A stretch of 17,066 nt of DNA from an uncultured Rhodoluna sp. (GTDB lineage: Bacteria > Actinomycetota > Actinomycetes > Actinomycetales > Microbacteriaceae), in assembly GCA_937898095.1 (NCBI GenBank), contig CALDKR010000017.1, positions 1 to 17,066 of the forward strand, read 5' to 3'. The notes beneath the pieces are model-generated. The model did no database searches, was not told the DNA's origin, and saw only the letters and a program-made list of their open reading frames with translations. Shown one piece after another: positions 6,853 to 13,878 of the stretch. Made by a program: the position numbers and the translations under genes. Numbering within the stretch: position 1 is the first letter of the stretch; each line of letters begins with the position of its first letter.

Positions 6853-8919
6853 TTACATAGATGTTAAGAAATTGACTCTAAAGATTTTCATCGAGGCGCC
6901 TACGAGCTTGAATGCGCCTCCGGCGGAGATGGGGTTTCCTGGCTCTGCAGGCAGATCTAGAGCGCTATCCCAGAGCAGTTGATATTCGGCATTCTCAAAT
7001 TCAGTCGGCAGTTTGGCTTCTGTCGCAGTTTCTGAGCCGTGAATCACCAATAGCATCGCACTAATCGAGCCATCTGGTTCTAAGTGTGCGCTGAAGCGCT
7101 GAAGGGTGCGATGTTCGGGGTCATCCCACTGCTCGCCGGGCATAATTTCGCCTTCGCGGTTGTACCAGCGAATTTGGTCTGAGTCTGCTGAAGCCTCATT
7201 GAAATTGCCAAAGCTGTTCGGGCGCAAAACTTTGTTCTCACGGCGCAACTTGGTCAAAAATGCCACGGTGTCTTCGAGGTTCTGCTGGTCTTCGTTTAGC
7301 TTCCAGTTGACCCAACTGATCACATTGTCTTGGCAATAGGCATTGTTGTTGCCCTGCTGTGATTTGGCGCGTTCATCGCCGGCAGTGATCATTGGAACGC
7401 CCGCTGAGAACAAAAGTGTTGCCATCAGGTTGCGCATTGCCTTAAAGCGCAGTTGCTTTACTCGCTTGTCGGCAAAATCACCTTCAGCTCCGTGATTGAA
7501 AGAACGGTTGTCATTGGTTCCATCGCGGTTGCTCTCGCCGTTCACCTGATTGTGTTTCACATCGAAACTAACCAGGTCAGCGAGCGTGAAGCCATCATGC
7601 GCGGTGACAAAATTGACCACACCCATCGGGCCAGTCGAGCCGTCGATGATGTCTTTAGATCCGGCAAGTCGGGTTGCCAAATCCGCGACACCGTTCCAAT
7701 GTTTTCCGCTAGTTCTTGCACTGGCAACGTCTGAGAGCCAAAATCGTCGAACGCTGTCTCTAAAGCGGTCGTTCCACTCGGCAAAGCGATCTGGAAAATT
7801 GCCAGTCTGCCATCCGCCTAGGCCGACATCCCAGGGCTCAGCAATCAATTTAGATTGGCTCAGAATCTCATCTTCGGCCATTGCTTGAAGCAGCGGATGG
7901 TTCGGATCGAAGTGATTGATTTCGTTGCGAGCCAGCGTGGCCATCAGGTCAAATCTGAATCCATCTACTTGCATTTCGTCAGTCCAATAGCGAAGGCTAT
8001 CCATGACCAGCTGAAGAACGTGCGGGTTAGCGAAATTCAAGGAGTTTCCGCATCCGGTGGTGTCGTGATAGTTGCCAAGATCGTCTTGGCGATAGTAGCT
8101 CGAGTTGTCGAGGCCGCGATATGAATAGGTAAGCCCGCCGGCGCCACCCTCAGCAGTGTGGTTGTAAACCACGTCGAGAATTACCTCGATGCCGGCGCGG
8201 TGAAGTTCGCGAATTGCGGTTTTCAACTCGTTCACGACTGCTTGCGGCCCAGCAGCCTGGGCGGCCATGCTCGCATAGCGGTGGTGCGGAGTGAAGAAGT
8301 TGATGCTGTTGTAGCCCCAGTAATTAATCAGGCCCATGTTCATCAGACGCGGCTCTGAAATGATTTGGTGGATCGGCAAAAGCTCAACCGCGGTCACGCC
8401 AATTTTCTTAAGGTGGGCAATCGTGCTTGGGTGGCCCAAAGCTGCATAGGTTCCGCGAATGTCGTCGGGCAAAGCTTCGTTGGCGCGAGTTAGACCTCGC
8501 GGATGTGCCTCATAAATAATGGTTTCATCCATCGGAATGTTGGGCTTCGAAACCCCTTGCCAGTCAAAATCATCGCTGATGTCAACGCTATAAAGCTCAC
8601 GAGCACTCTCGCGAACAATGCCTCGTGCATATGGGTCAATTAGATTCAAACTCGGATTGAACTTGTGGCGCGGGCCGGTTGGACCGTCGGCGCGCAGTGC
8701 ATATGTAATGCCCGGCTGAATAAACGCGCTGGTCGCTGACCAAATGTCGTTTTCGCCTTTTGAAAGATCGATTCGCTTTAGGGTTTCAGACCTTTTTTCA
8801 GGGTTCAGAATGTGCAGCTGAATTGAGCCAGCGCTGGCCGAATAGGCGCGAATTGTGCCCTTGCCGTTTTCGTGAGTGATTCCGAGCTTTGCAAAATATG
8901 GGCCGGCTGGTGAATGCAT
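6853..8919 (-). CDS. glgX: Glycogen debranching enzyme GlgX (isoamylase-type GH13)
   Basis: GlgX (EC 3.2.1.196) hydrolyses alpha-1,6 bonds of short branches left after phosphorylase action on glycogen. The 688-residue protein has an N-terminal CBM48 module (about 10-100), the GH13 barrel (about 130-540) and a C-terminal beta domain. Catalytic residues: nucleophile Asp324 (in GFRFDLMA), acid/base Glu361 (in IAEPWD) and Asp442 (in TAHDGFTLADLV, the debranching-enzyme form of the last motif). The start ATG at 8917-8919 has GAGGGG five bases upstream. It is the first gene of the minus-strand cluster and is separated from glgE by 51 bases. The close relative TreX of the trehalose pathway has a very similar sequence; neighbourhood and motifs favour glycogen debranching, but the two cannot be fully separated by eye. 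Confidence 0.94.
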   Translation of the reverse strand: MHSPAGPYFAKLGITHENGKGTIRAYSASAGSIQLHILNPEKRSETLKRIDLSKGENDIWSATSAFIQPGITYALRADGPTGPRHKFNPSLNLIDPYARGIVRESARELYSVDISDDFDWQGVSKPNIPMDETIIYEAHPRGLTRANEALPDDIRGTYAALGHPSTIAHLKKIGVTAVELLPIHQIISEPRLMNMGLINYWGYNSINFFTPHHRYASMAAQAAGPQAVVNELKTAIRELHRAGIEVILDVVYNHTAEGGAGGLTYSYRGLDNSSYYRQDDLGNYHDTTGCGNSLNFANPHVLQLVMDSLRYWTDEMQVDGFRFDLMATLARNEINHFDPNHPLLQAMAEDEILSQSKLIAEPWDVGLGGWQTGNFPDRFAEWNDRFRDSVRRFWLSDVASARTSGKHWNGVADLATRLAGSKDIIDGSTGPMGVVNFVTAHDGFTLADLVSFDVKHNQVNGESNRDGTNDNRSFNHGAEGDFADKRVKQLRFKAMRNLMATLLFSAGVPMITAGDERAKSQQGNNNAYCQDNVISWVNWKLNEDQQNLEDTVAFLTKLRRENKVLRPNSFGNFNEASADSDQIRWYNREGEIMPGEQWDDPEHRTLQRFSAHLEPDGSISAMLLVIHGSETATEAKLPTEFENAEYQLLWDSALDLPAEPGNPISAGGAFKLVGASMKIFRVNFLTSM

Positions 8920-8924
8920 TCAGG

Positions 8925-8930
8925 CCCCTC
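8925..8930 (-). promoter_or_regulatory. glgX ribosome binding site
   Basis: GAGGGG on the minus strand stands five bases before the ATG at 8919 and supports this start for glgX. Confidence 0.65.
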
Positions 8931-9061
8931 ATTTTTATCGAATCGAATTTCAAACAGCTAAAGATGTGCTGCCTGGCCGCTCATGCCCCCGCTTTGAGTG
9001 AGCAACCCTTGAATACTACCCAGCGTTACGTTTCAGATCTGTTAACGAGTGACCGCTGATT

Positions 9062-9073
9062 TAGGCTGTTCTC
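9062..9073 (+). promoter_or_regulatory. Probable leaderless promoter (-10 element) of iscS
   Basis: TAGGCT at 9062-9067 is followed by six bases (no Shine-Dalgarno) and the ATG of the cysteine desulfurase. This is the spacing of actinobacterial leaderless promoters, and it matches the TAGGTT-N6-GTG arrangement before glgE. No clear -35 box is present. It probably drives iscS-mnmA-ligA. Confidence 0.6.
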
Positions 9074-10243
9074 ATGAATGCGTATCTCGACAATGCGGCA
9101 ACGACGCCGCTGCGCCCCGAGTCACTCGAGGTTTATGTCGAGCACCTAAAAATCGTTGGCAATCCGTCTGCAATTCACAGTGCGGGTCAAATTGCTCGAC
9201 GCGCTGTTGAAGAAGCTCGCGAAGAAATTGCCGAAGCAGTTGTCGCGAATCGCAACGAGGTCATTTTCACCTCGGGTGGCACTGAGTCAGACAACCTAGC
9301 TGTCAAAGGTCTCTATTGGCAGCGAAAAGCCGCCGACCCGGCAAAAAAGCTAATCATTTCTTCACTCGCTGAGCACCATGCGGTGCTAGACCCGATCGAA
9401 TGGCTGGTCAAAAATCAAGGAGCCGAGGTCGAGTGGCTCGAAGCAGATGAGCGTGGCGTAATCAATCTCGAGCACCTTAGGCAAATTTTGAGCGAGCGCG
9501 GCAATGAGGTTGCGCTTATCAGCGTGATGTGGGCGAACAATGAAATCGGCGTGATCAACCCAATTCTCGAAATAACCGCAATTGCTGCCGAACACGGCAT
9601 ACCGGTTCACTCTGATGCGGTTGCGGCATTTGGTCACACTGAGGTCAACTTTGCGACTTCGGGTCTCGCCGCAATGTCAATCACCGCCCACAAAATTGGC
9701 GGCCCCGTCGGAGTCGGCGCTTTGTTAGTGGCACGCTCAGCCAAGCTAGTCTCGCTGGTTCACGGCGGCGGTCAAGAGCGCGGTATGCGATCTGGAACAT
9801 TGACAGCGGCCGCTGCAAAAGCCTTCGCCGTGGCCGCCAAAGCAGCAGTCGCCGAACTCGAACATGAAACCGAGCGCTTGTCTAAGCTTCGAGATCGATT
9901 AATTTCTGGCGTTCGCGCAGCGGTTCCAACCGCTCGTTTTTCAAGAGGAGACGCGCCAGGTTTGGCAAACAACGCCCACTTCACTTTTCCTGGTTGCCAC
10001 GGTGACTCTTTGCTGTTCTTGCTAGACCAGGCTGGCGTTCAAGTCTCGACTGGCTCAGCTTGCCAGGCAGGGGTTAGTGGCGCATCGCACGTTTTGCTTG
10101 CTATCGGGCGAAGCAACGAAGAAGCCTGCGGGCCGATTCGCATTACTTTCGGATACCAGAGCACTGAACAAGATGTTGATGCCTTCTTACAGGCATTGCC
10201 AAAGGCTCACGAAGCAGCCCTGAAAGCTGGTTTGCCAACCTAA
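9074..10243 (+). CDS. iscS: Cysteine desulfurase, IscS/NifS family
   Basis: A PLP enzyme (EC 2.8.1.7) that turns cysteine into alanine and carries the sulfur as a persulfide. The 389-residue protein has the family N-terminus (LDNAATTP), Thr70-Glu71 in the GGTES cofactor loop, His101 in the AEHHAV motif, PLP lysine Lys207 (in ITAHKIGGP), Arg239 in RSGT and the persulfide cysteine Cys330 in STGSAC. Asp181, which contacts the pyridine nitrogen, is present, but the Gln normally three residues later is Ala184. Directly downstream lies mnmA, so the likely job is sulfur supply for tRNA 2-thiouridine, as with B. subtilis YrvO next to MnmA; other acceptors are possible. The ATG at 9074 lacks a Shine-Dalgarno and is probably leaderless. 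The name iscS follows actinobacterial usage; no iscU or other Isc gene is nearby. Confidence 0.9.
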   Translation: MNAYLDNAATTPLRPESLEVYVEHLKIVGNPSAIHSAGQIARRAVEEAREEIAEAVVANRNEVIFTSGGTESDNLAVKGLYWQRKAADPAKKLIISSLAEHHAVLDPIEWLVKNQGAEVEWLEADERGVINLEHLRQILSERGNEVALISVMWANNEIGVINPILEITAIAAEHGIPVHSDAVAAFGHTEVNFATSGLAAMSITAHKIGGPVGVGALLVARSAKLVSLVHGGGQERGMRSGTLTAAAAKAFAVAAKAAVAELEHETERLSKLRDRLISGVRAAVPTARFSRGDAPGLANNAHFTFPGCHGDSLLFLLDQAGVQVSTGSACQAGVSGASHVLLAIGRSNEEACGPIRITFGYQSTEQDVDAFLQALPKAHEAALKAGLPT

Positions 10244-10278
10244 AATTGCCTAGAGAGATTTAGGAAAGCGGTCTGCGC

Positions 10279-11391
10279 ATGAAGGTTCTAGCTGCAATGT
10301 CTGGTGGCGTTGATTCAGCAGTTGCCGCCGCTCGAGCTGTCGAGGCTGGCCACGAGGTTGTCGGCGTTCACCTCGCGCTTTCGCGAATGCCTGGCACTTT
10401 GCGCACCGGCTCACGTGGCTGCTGCACAATCGAAGATTCGATGGATGCACAGCGAGCTGCCAACATTCTTGGCATTCCCTACTATGTCTGGGATTTTAGC
10501 GAGCGATTCAAGATTGATGTCGTCGACGACTTTATTGCCGAATATCAAGCCGGTCGCACACCGAACCCCTGCATGCGCTGCAACGAGCGCATCAAGTTTT
10601 CAGCCCTTCTTGAAAAAGGATTGGCGCTTGGTTTCGACGCAGTTTGCACCGGCCACTATGCATCGCTATTGACCGATGCTGACGGCAACCTCGAGCTTCA
10701 CCGCAGTGCGGCTATGTCAAAAGATCAAAGCTATGTTCTTGGTGTTTTGACTGCAGAGCAGCTCAAGCATTCAATGTTTCCGCTCGGTGCAACTGCCTCA
10801 AAAGATTTGATTCGTGCCGAGGCAGCTCAGCGCGGGCTCGCTGTTGCAAACAAGCCTGATTCATATGACATTTGCTTTATTCCAGAGGGAGACACTCAAG
10901 ACTGGCTGGCCGAGCGAGTCGGCACGGCTGAGGGTGAGATCGTCGACCGCCAAGGCAATGTTCTCGGAAAACACGATGGCACCCATGGATTCACGGTCGG
11001 TCAGCGCAAGGGTCTGTCGATTGGTCGACCCGCCGCCGATGGTCGACCACGCTATGTTCTTGAGGTTCGGCCAAAAACCAACACCGTTGTGGTTGGCCCG
11101 CAGTCTGCTCTAGCGATCGCCGAACTGGCTGGTTCCAAATTCACCTGGTGCGGTCAGCCGCCCAAGAATCCGACCGAGTGGTTTGAAATCGAAGTTCAGG
11201 TGCGCGCTCACGGTGAGGCACTGCCGGCCGAGGCTGCTGTGGTTGGCGAAGAATTGGTCATTCGACTCAAAGAAGCACTCATCGGCGTTGCTCCAGGTCA
11301 AACCGCGGTTCTTTATGTTGGCACGCGTGTTCTTGGGCAAACCACAATCGATCGCACGGTCAGTGCCGTTCCGGTTGGCGCAAACGAATGA
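10279..11391 (+). CDS. mnmA: tRNA-specific 2-thiouridylase MnmA
   Basis: MnmA (EC 2.8.1.13, also TrmU) adenylates U34 of the Lys, Glu and Gln tRNAs and replaces O2 with sulfur from a cysteine desulfurase. The 370 residues show the PP-loop SGGVDS at 8-13, the Asn-Pro-Cys-x-x-Cys-Asn motif with Cys101 at the catalytic position, TGHYA at 124-128, the SKDQSYVLG motif (147-155) that binds tRNA, and the second catalytic Cys199 in DICFIPEGD, followed by the C-terminal beta domains. The stop of iscS is 35 bases upstream with no terminator, so the two share a transcript. The ATG at 10279 has only a distant AGGA (10262-10265); in-frame stop TAG at 10261-10263 rules out a much longer protein. The gene overlaps ligA by four bases (ATGA). 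Confidence 0.95.
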   Translation: MKVLAAMSGGVDSAVAAARAVEAGHEVVGVHLALSRMPGTLRTGSRGCCTIEDSMDAQRAANILGIPYYVWDFSERFKIDVVDDFIAEYQAGRTPNPCMRCNERIKFSALLEKGLALGFDAVCTGHYASLLTDADGNLELHRSAAMSKDQSYVLGVLTAEQLKHSMFPLGATASKDLIRAEAAQRGLAVANKPDSYDICFIPEGDTQDWLAERVGTAEGEIVDRQGNVLGKHDGTHGFTVGQRKGLSIGRPAADGRPRYVLEVRPKTNTVVVGPQSALAIAELAGSKFTWCGQPPKNPTEWFEIEVQVRAHGEALPAEAAVVGEELVIRLKEALIGVAPGQTAVLYVGTRVLGQTTIDRTVSAVPVGANE

Positions 11392-13511
11392 GTGATCTAA
11401 CGCTCGATCAGGCGATCGCTCGCGTTGCGCAGCTCACTGACGAAATCAACGCACACCGCCGTGCCTACTACGAAGGCAACGCCTCGCTAATCAGCGATGC
11501 TGACTACGACTCGCTGATGCACGAGCTAGAGCTCATCGAATCTCAGCATCCAGAATTAATCACCGGCGACAGCCCGACTCAAACAGTCGGCGGCGCAGCA
11601 AATCAAACTTTTGCCCCGGTCGAGCACCTTGAGCGCATGATGAGCCTCGACAACGTTTTCAGCTTCGACGACCTGCGAAGTTGGTCAGAGCGAGCGGCCG
11701 GCCAAAAGTTTTTGTGTGAACTTAAGATCGATGGCCTCGCGGTCAATCTTCGCTATCGCCGCGGCGAGCTTGTCTCGGCGGCAACCCGTGGCGACGGCGT
11801 GGTCGGTGAAGATGTCACTGCCAACGTGCTAACCATCAAGTCGATTCCGAAGCGTTTGGCCGGCAGCAATCACCCTGAATTTGTTGAGGTTCGAGGCGAG
11901 ATTTTCTTCGGCCTTGAAGATTTTGCCCGGCTCAACGAGGGTCTTATTGCCGAGGGCAAGGCGCCTTTTGCTAACCCGAGAAACTCAGCTTCTGGTTCGC
12001 TTCGCCAGAAAAATGCTGAGGTGACAGCAAGTCGCCCACTTCAAATGCTGGTTCACGGCGTTGGCGCCTGGCCAGACGCGCCTGTTGAAAATCAAAGCGA
12101 CCTGTATGCCCTGTTGGCCGGTTGGGGCTTGCCGACTTCGAACCGAGTTCGGGTTGTTGACTCCGTTGACGATGTCATTTCATACATCGCCGAATTTGAA
12201 GCGCAGCGTCACAAGCTAGAGCACGAGATTGACGGTGTCGTGGTCAAGGTCGACAACCTCGCGGCTCAGCGCGAACTGGGATTCACCTCGCGCGCGCCTC
12301 GTTGGGCTATTGCCTATAAATATGCGCCTGAGCAGGTCAACACCAAGTTGCTCGAAATTAAGGTTTCAGTTGGCCGCACCGGTCGCGCCACGCCATATGC
12401 GGTGGTGAAGCCGGTCAAAGTTGCCGGATCAGAGGTTGAGTTTGCCACCCTGCACAACCAAGACGTGGTCAAAGCCAAGGGCATTTTGATCGGCGACACA
12501 ATAGTGCTGCGCAAGGCCGGCGATGTGATTCCTGAAATTCTCGGGCCGGTCGTTGAGCTTCGCGACGGCACTGAGCGCGAATTCGTGATGCCGACAGCCT
12601 GCCCAGATTGCGGTGCGCCACTGGCACCGGCGAGCGAGGGTGATGTCGACCTTCGCTGCACCAACTCCCAGAGCTGCCCGGCTCAGTTGCGCGAACGAAT
12701 TGCATACATCGGATCAAGGGGAGTGCTGGACATCGAAGCACTTGGTTATGTGGCTGCCGTAGCGCTCACTCAACCAGTCGAACCCGAAACTGCCCCGATT
12801 CACTCAGAGGCAGATTTGTTCAACCTGACTCTCGATCAACTTTTGCCAATTCGCGCCCGAGTTGTCGATGCTGACACCGGTTTGGCCAAGCTTGATGCTG
12901 ACGGCAAAGAAAAGGTCGTTGATTTTTTCAAAAAGAAAGACGGCACACCAGCCGAAGTGGCAATTAAATTACTTCGCAATCTTGAAGAAGCCAAGACCAG
13001 GCCGCTGTGGCGAATTTTGGTTGCACTTTCTATCAGGCATGTTGGCCCGGTTGCGGCCAGATCATTGACCAGTCACTTTGGTTCGCTAGATCGAATCTTC
13101 GCTGCTAGCGAGTCAGAGCTGGCAGAGGTTGATGGTGTTGGCCCAACGCTCGCAAAGTCGATAGGCGAGTGGATTCAGGTTGATTGGCACCGCGAAGTTA
13201 TCGAAGCCTGGCGCAAGGCAGGTGTGGTTCTTGAAATTGAGGGCCACATGGGCCCAGGCTTGCAGTCGGCCGCCGGTGAAGGCATTTTTGCTGGCTTAAG
13301 CATCGTTGCCACCGGCTCATTGAAAACTTTCACCCGCGAATCAATCGAAGAGGCAATAATTTCAAACGGCGGAAAAGCGGCCTCATCGGTATCAAAAAAG
13401 ACCGCATTCGTTGTGGCTGGAGAAAATGCCGGTTCAAAACTCACCAAAGCTGAAGAACTCGGCATCGAAGTCATCGATGAGCAAGAGTTCGTGCGCCGCC
13501 TGCAGGGCTAG
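11388..13511 (+). CDS. ligA: NAD+-dependent DNA ligase LigA
   Basis: LigA (EC 6.5.1.2) seals nicks using NAD+ in replication and repair. Domains in order: Ia (about 1-70), adenylation domain with nucleophile Lys113 in CELKIDG, OB fold (about 320-395), a four-Cys zinc finger (Cys405, Cys408, Cys424, Cys430), helix-hairpin-helix region (about 440-610) and a C-terminal BRCT domain (about 630-707). At 707 residues it is longer than E. coli LigA (671); the excess lies mainly at 487-524, a charged segment that replaces the usual first hairpin loop after LxxL. I recall similar insertions in Micrococcales ligases. The start ATG is inside the mnmA stop (ATGA), without its own strong Shine-Dalgarno, pointing to translational coupling. 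Confidence 0.97.
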   Translation: MSDLTLDQAIARVAQLTDEINAHRRAYYEGNASLISDADYDSLMHELELIESQHPELITGDSPTQTVGGAANQTFAPVEHLERMMSLDNVFSFDDLRSWSERAAGQKFLCELKIDGLAVNLRYRRGELVSAATRGDGVVGEDVTANVLTIKSIPKRLAGSNHPEFVEVRGEIFFGLEDFARLNEGLIAEGKAPFANPRNSASGSLRQKNAEVTASRPLQMLVHGVGAWPDAPVENQSDLYALLAGWGLPTSNRVRVVDSVDDVISYIAEFEAQRHKLEHEIDGVVVKVDNLAAQRELGFTSRAPRWAIAYKYAPEQVNTKLLEIKVSVGRTGRATPYAVVKPVKVAGSEVEFATLHNQDVVKAKGILIGDTIVLRKAGDVIPEILGPVVELRDGTEREFVMPTACPDCGAPLAPASEGDVDLRCTNSQSCPAQLRERIAYIGSRGVLDIEALGYVAAVALTQPVEPETAPIHSEADLFNLTLDQLLPIRARVVDADTGLAKLDADGKEKVVDFFKKKDGTPAEVAIKLLRNLEEAKTRPLWRILVALSIRHVGPVAARSLTSHFGSLDRIFAASESELAEVDGVGPTLAKSIGEWIQVDWHREVIEAWRKAGVVLEIEGHMGPGLQSAAGEGIFAGLSIVATGSLKTFTRESIEEAIISNGGKAASSVSKKTAFVVAGENAGSKLTKAEELGIEVIDEQEFVRRLQG

Positions 13512-13538
13512 TCGGGCTCAAGGCCTAGCTTCGGCGAC

Positions 13539-13574
13539 TAAACTTGACCAAAATACCCTCTGGTTTTGAGAGAG
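13539..13574 (+). promoter_or_regulatory. Possible gatCAB promoter and ribosome binding site
   Basis: The 67-base gap between ligA and gatC holds two TANNNT boxes, TAAACT (13539-13544) and TACCCT (13554-13559), and a purine-rich GAGAGAG (13568-13574) four bases before the gatC ATG that can serve as Shine-Dalgarno. Neither box has a good -35 partner, so separate transcription of gatCAB is plausible but not proven; read-through from ligA is also possible as no terminator is seen. Confidence 0.35.
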
Positions 13575-13578
13575 ATTC

Positions 13579-13875
13579 ATGTCTGAAATTACCCCCGACC
13601 TAGTTCGCCATTTGGCTGGGCTCTCGCGCATTTTGGTCACCGACCAAGAGGTCGAGCGTTTCGCCCAACAGTTGAACCTAATCGTCGACTCAGTCGCCAC
13701 AGTCAAAAAGGCTGTCGAAGGCGATATTCCTGCCACTAGCCACCCGATTCCGATGGCTAACGTTTTTCGCGAAGACATCGTTGAGCCTTCGCTGACCCAA
13801 GAGCAGGCACTTTCAAGCGCACCAGACAGCGGCGACGGTCGCTTCAGGGTCGCAGCGATCTTGGATGAGGAGTAA
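13579..13875 (+). CDS. gatC: Asp-tRNA(Asn)/Glu-tRNA(Gln) amidotransferase subunit C
   Basis: GatC is the small helical subunit that wraps round GatA and helps to hold the GatCAB complex. The 98-residue length is usual. Typical features are the N-terminal pattern with VRHLAGLSRI (helix 1), a central helix with QQLNLIVDSV, the conserved HPIPMANVFREDIV segment and a C-terminal GDGRFRVAAILDEE that matches the family's closing motif. It is followed after three bases by gatA, whose Shine-Dalgarno GAGGAG (13867-13872) lies within the last gatC codons. The start ATG at 13579 is preceded by GAGAGAG. Confidence 0.95.
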   Translation: MSEITPDLVRHLAGLSRILVTDQEVERFAQQLNLIVDSVATVKKAVEGDIPATSHPIPMANVFREDIVEPSLTQEQALSSAPDSGDGRFRVAAILDEE

Positions 13876-13878
13876 GCC

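Larger units (their letters stand above)
8920..9073. promoter_or_regulatory. Divergent intergenic region between glgX and iscS
   Basis: This 154-base gap must hold promoters for both directions. On the plus side the only strong element is TAGGCT at 9062-9067, before iscS. On the minus side the glgX Shine-Dalgarno GAGGGG lies at 8930-8925; TAGTAT at 9018-9013 (minus strand) is a possible -10 box but has no good -35 partner and would leave a leader of nearly 90 bases. GTTAAC and AGATCT are palindromic hexamers in the middle, too short to call operators. No small gene or strong hairpin was seen. Confidence 0.55.

Noticed and set aside
9013..9041. glgX promoter with TAGTAT as -10 on the minus strand
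   Set aside because: The hexamer is acceptable but the -35 position is CAGATC and the leader would be nearly 90 bases; noted only as a weak possibility within the divergent region.
13509..13540. Inverted repeat TAGTCG...CGACTA after ligA as a terminator
   Set aside because: Only six outer pairs, an imperfect interior and no T tract follow, so it does not qualify as an intrinsic terminator.
13544..13549. TTGACC as a -35 box for gatC
   Set aside because: No -10-like hexamer lies 16-18 bases downstream; the position there reads TGAGAG within the ribosome site.
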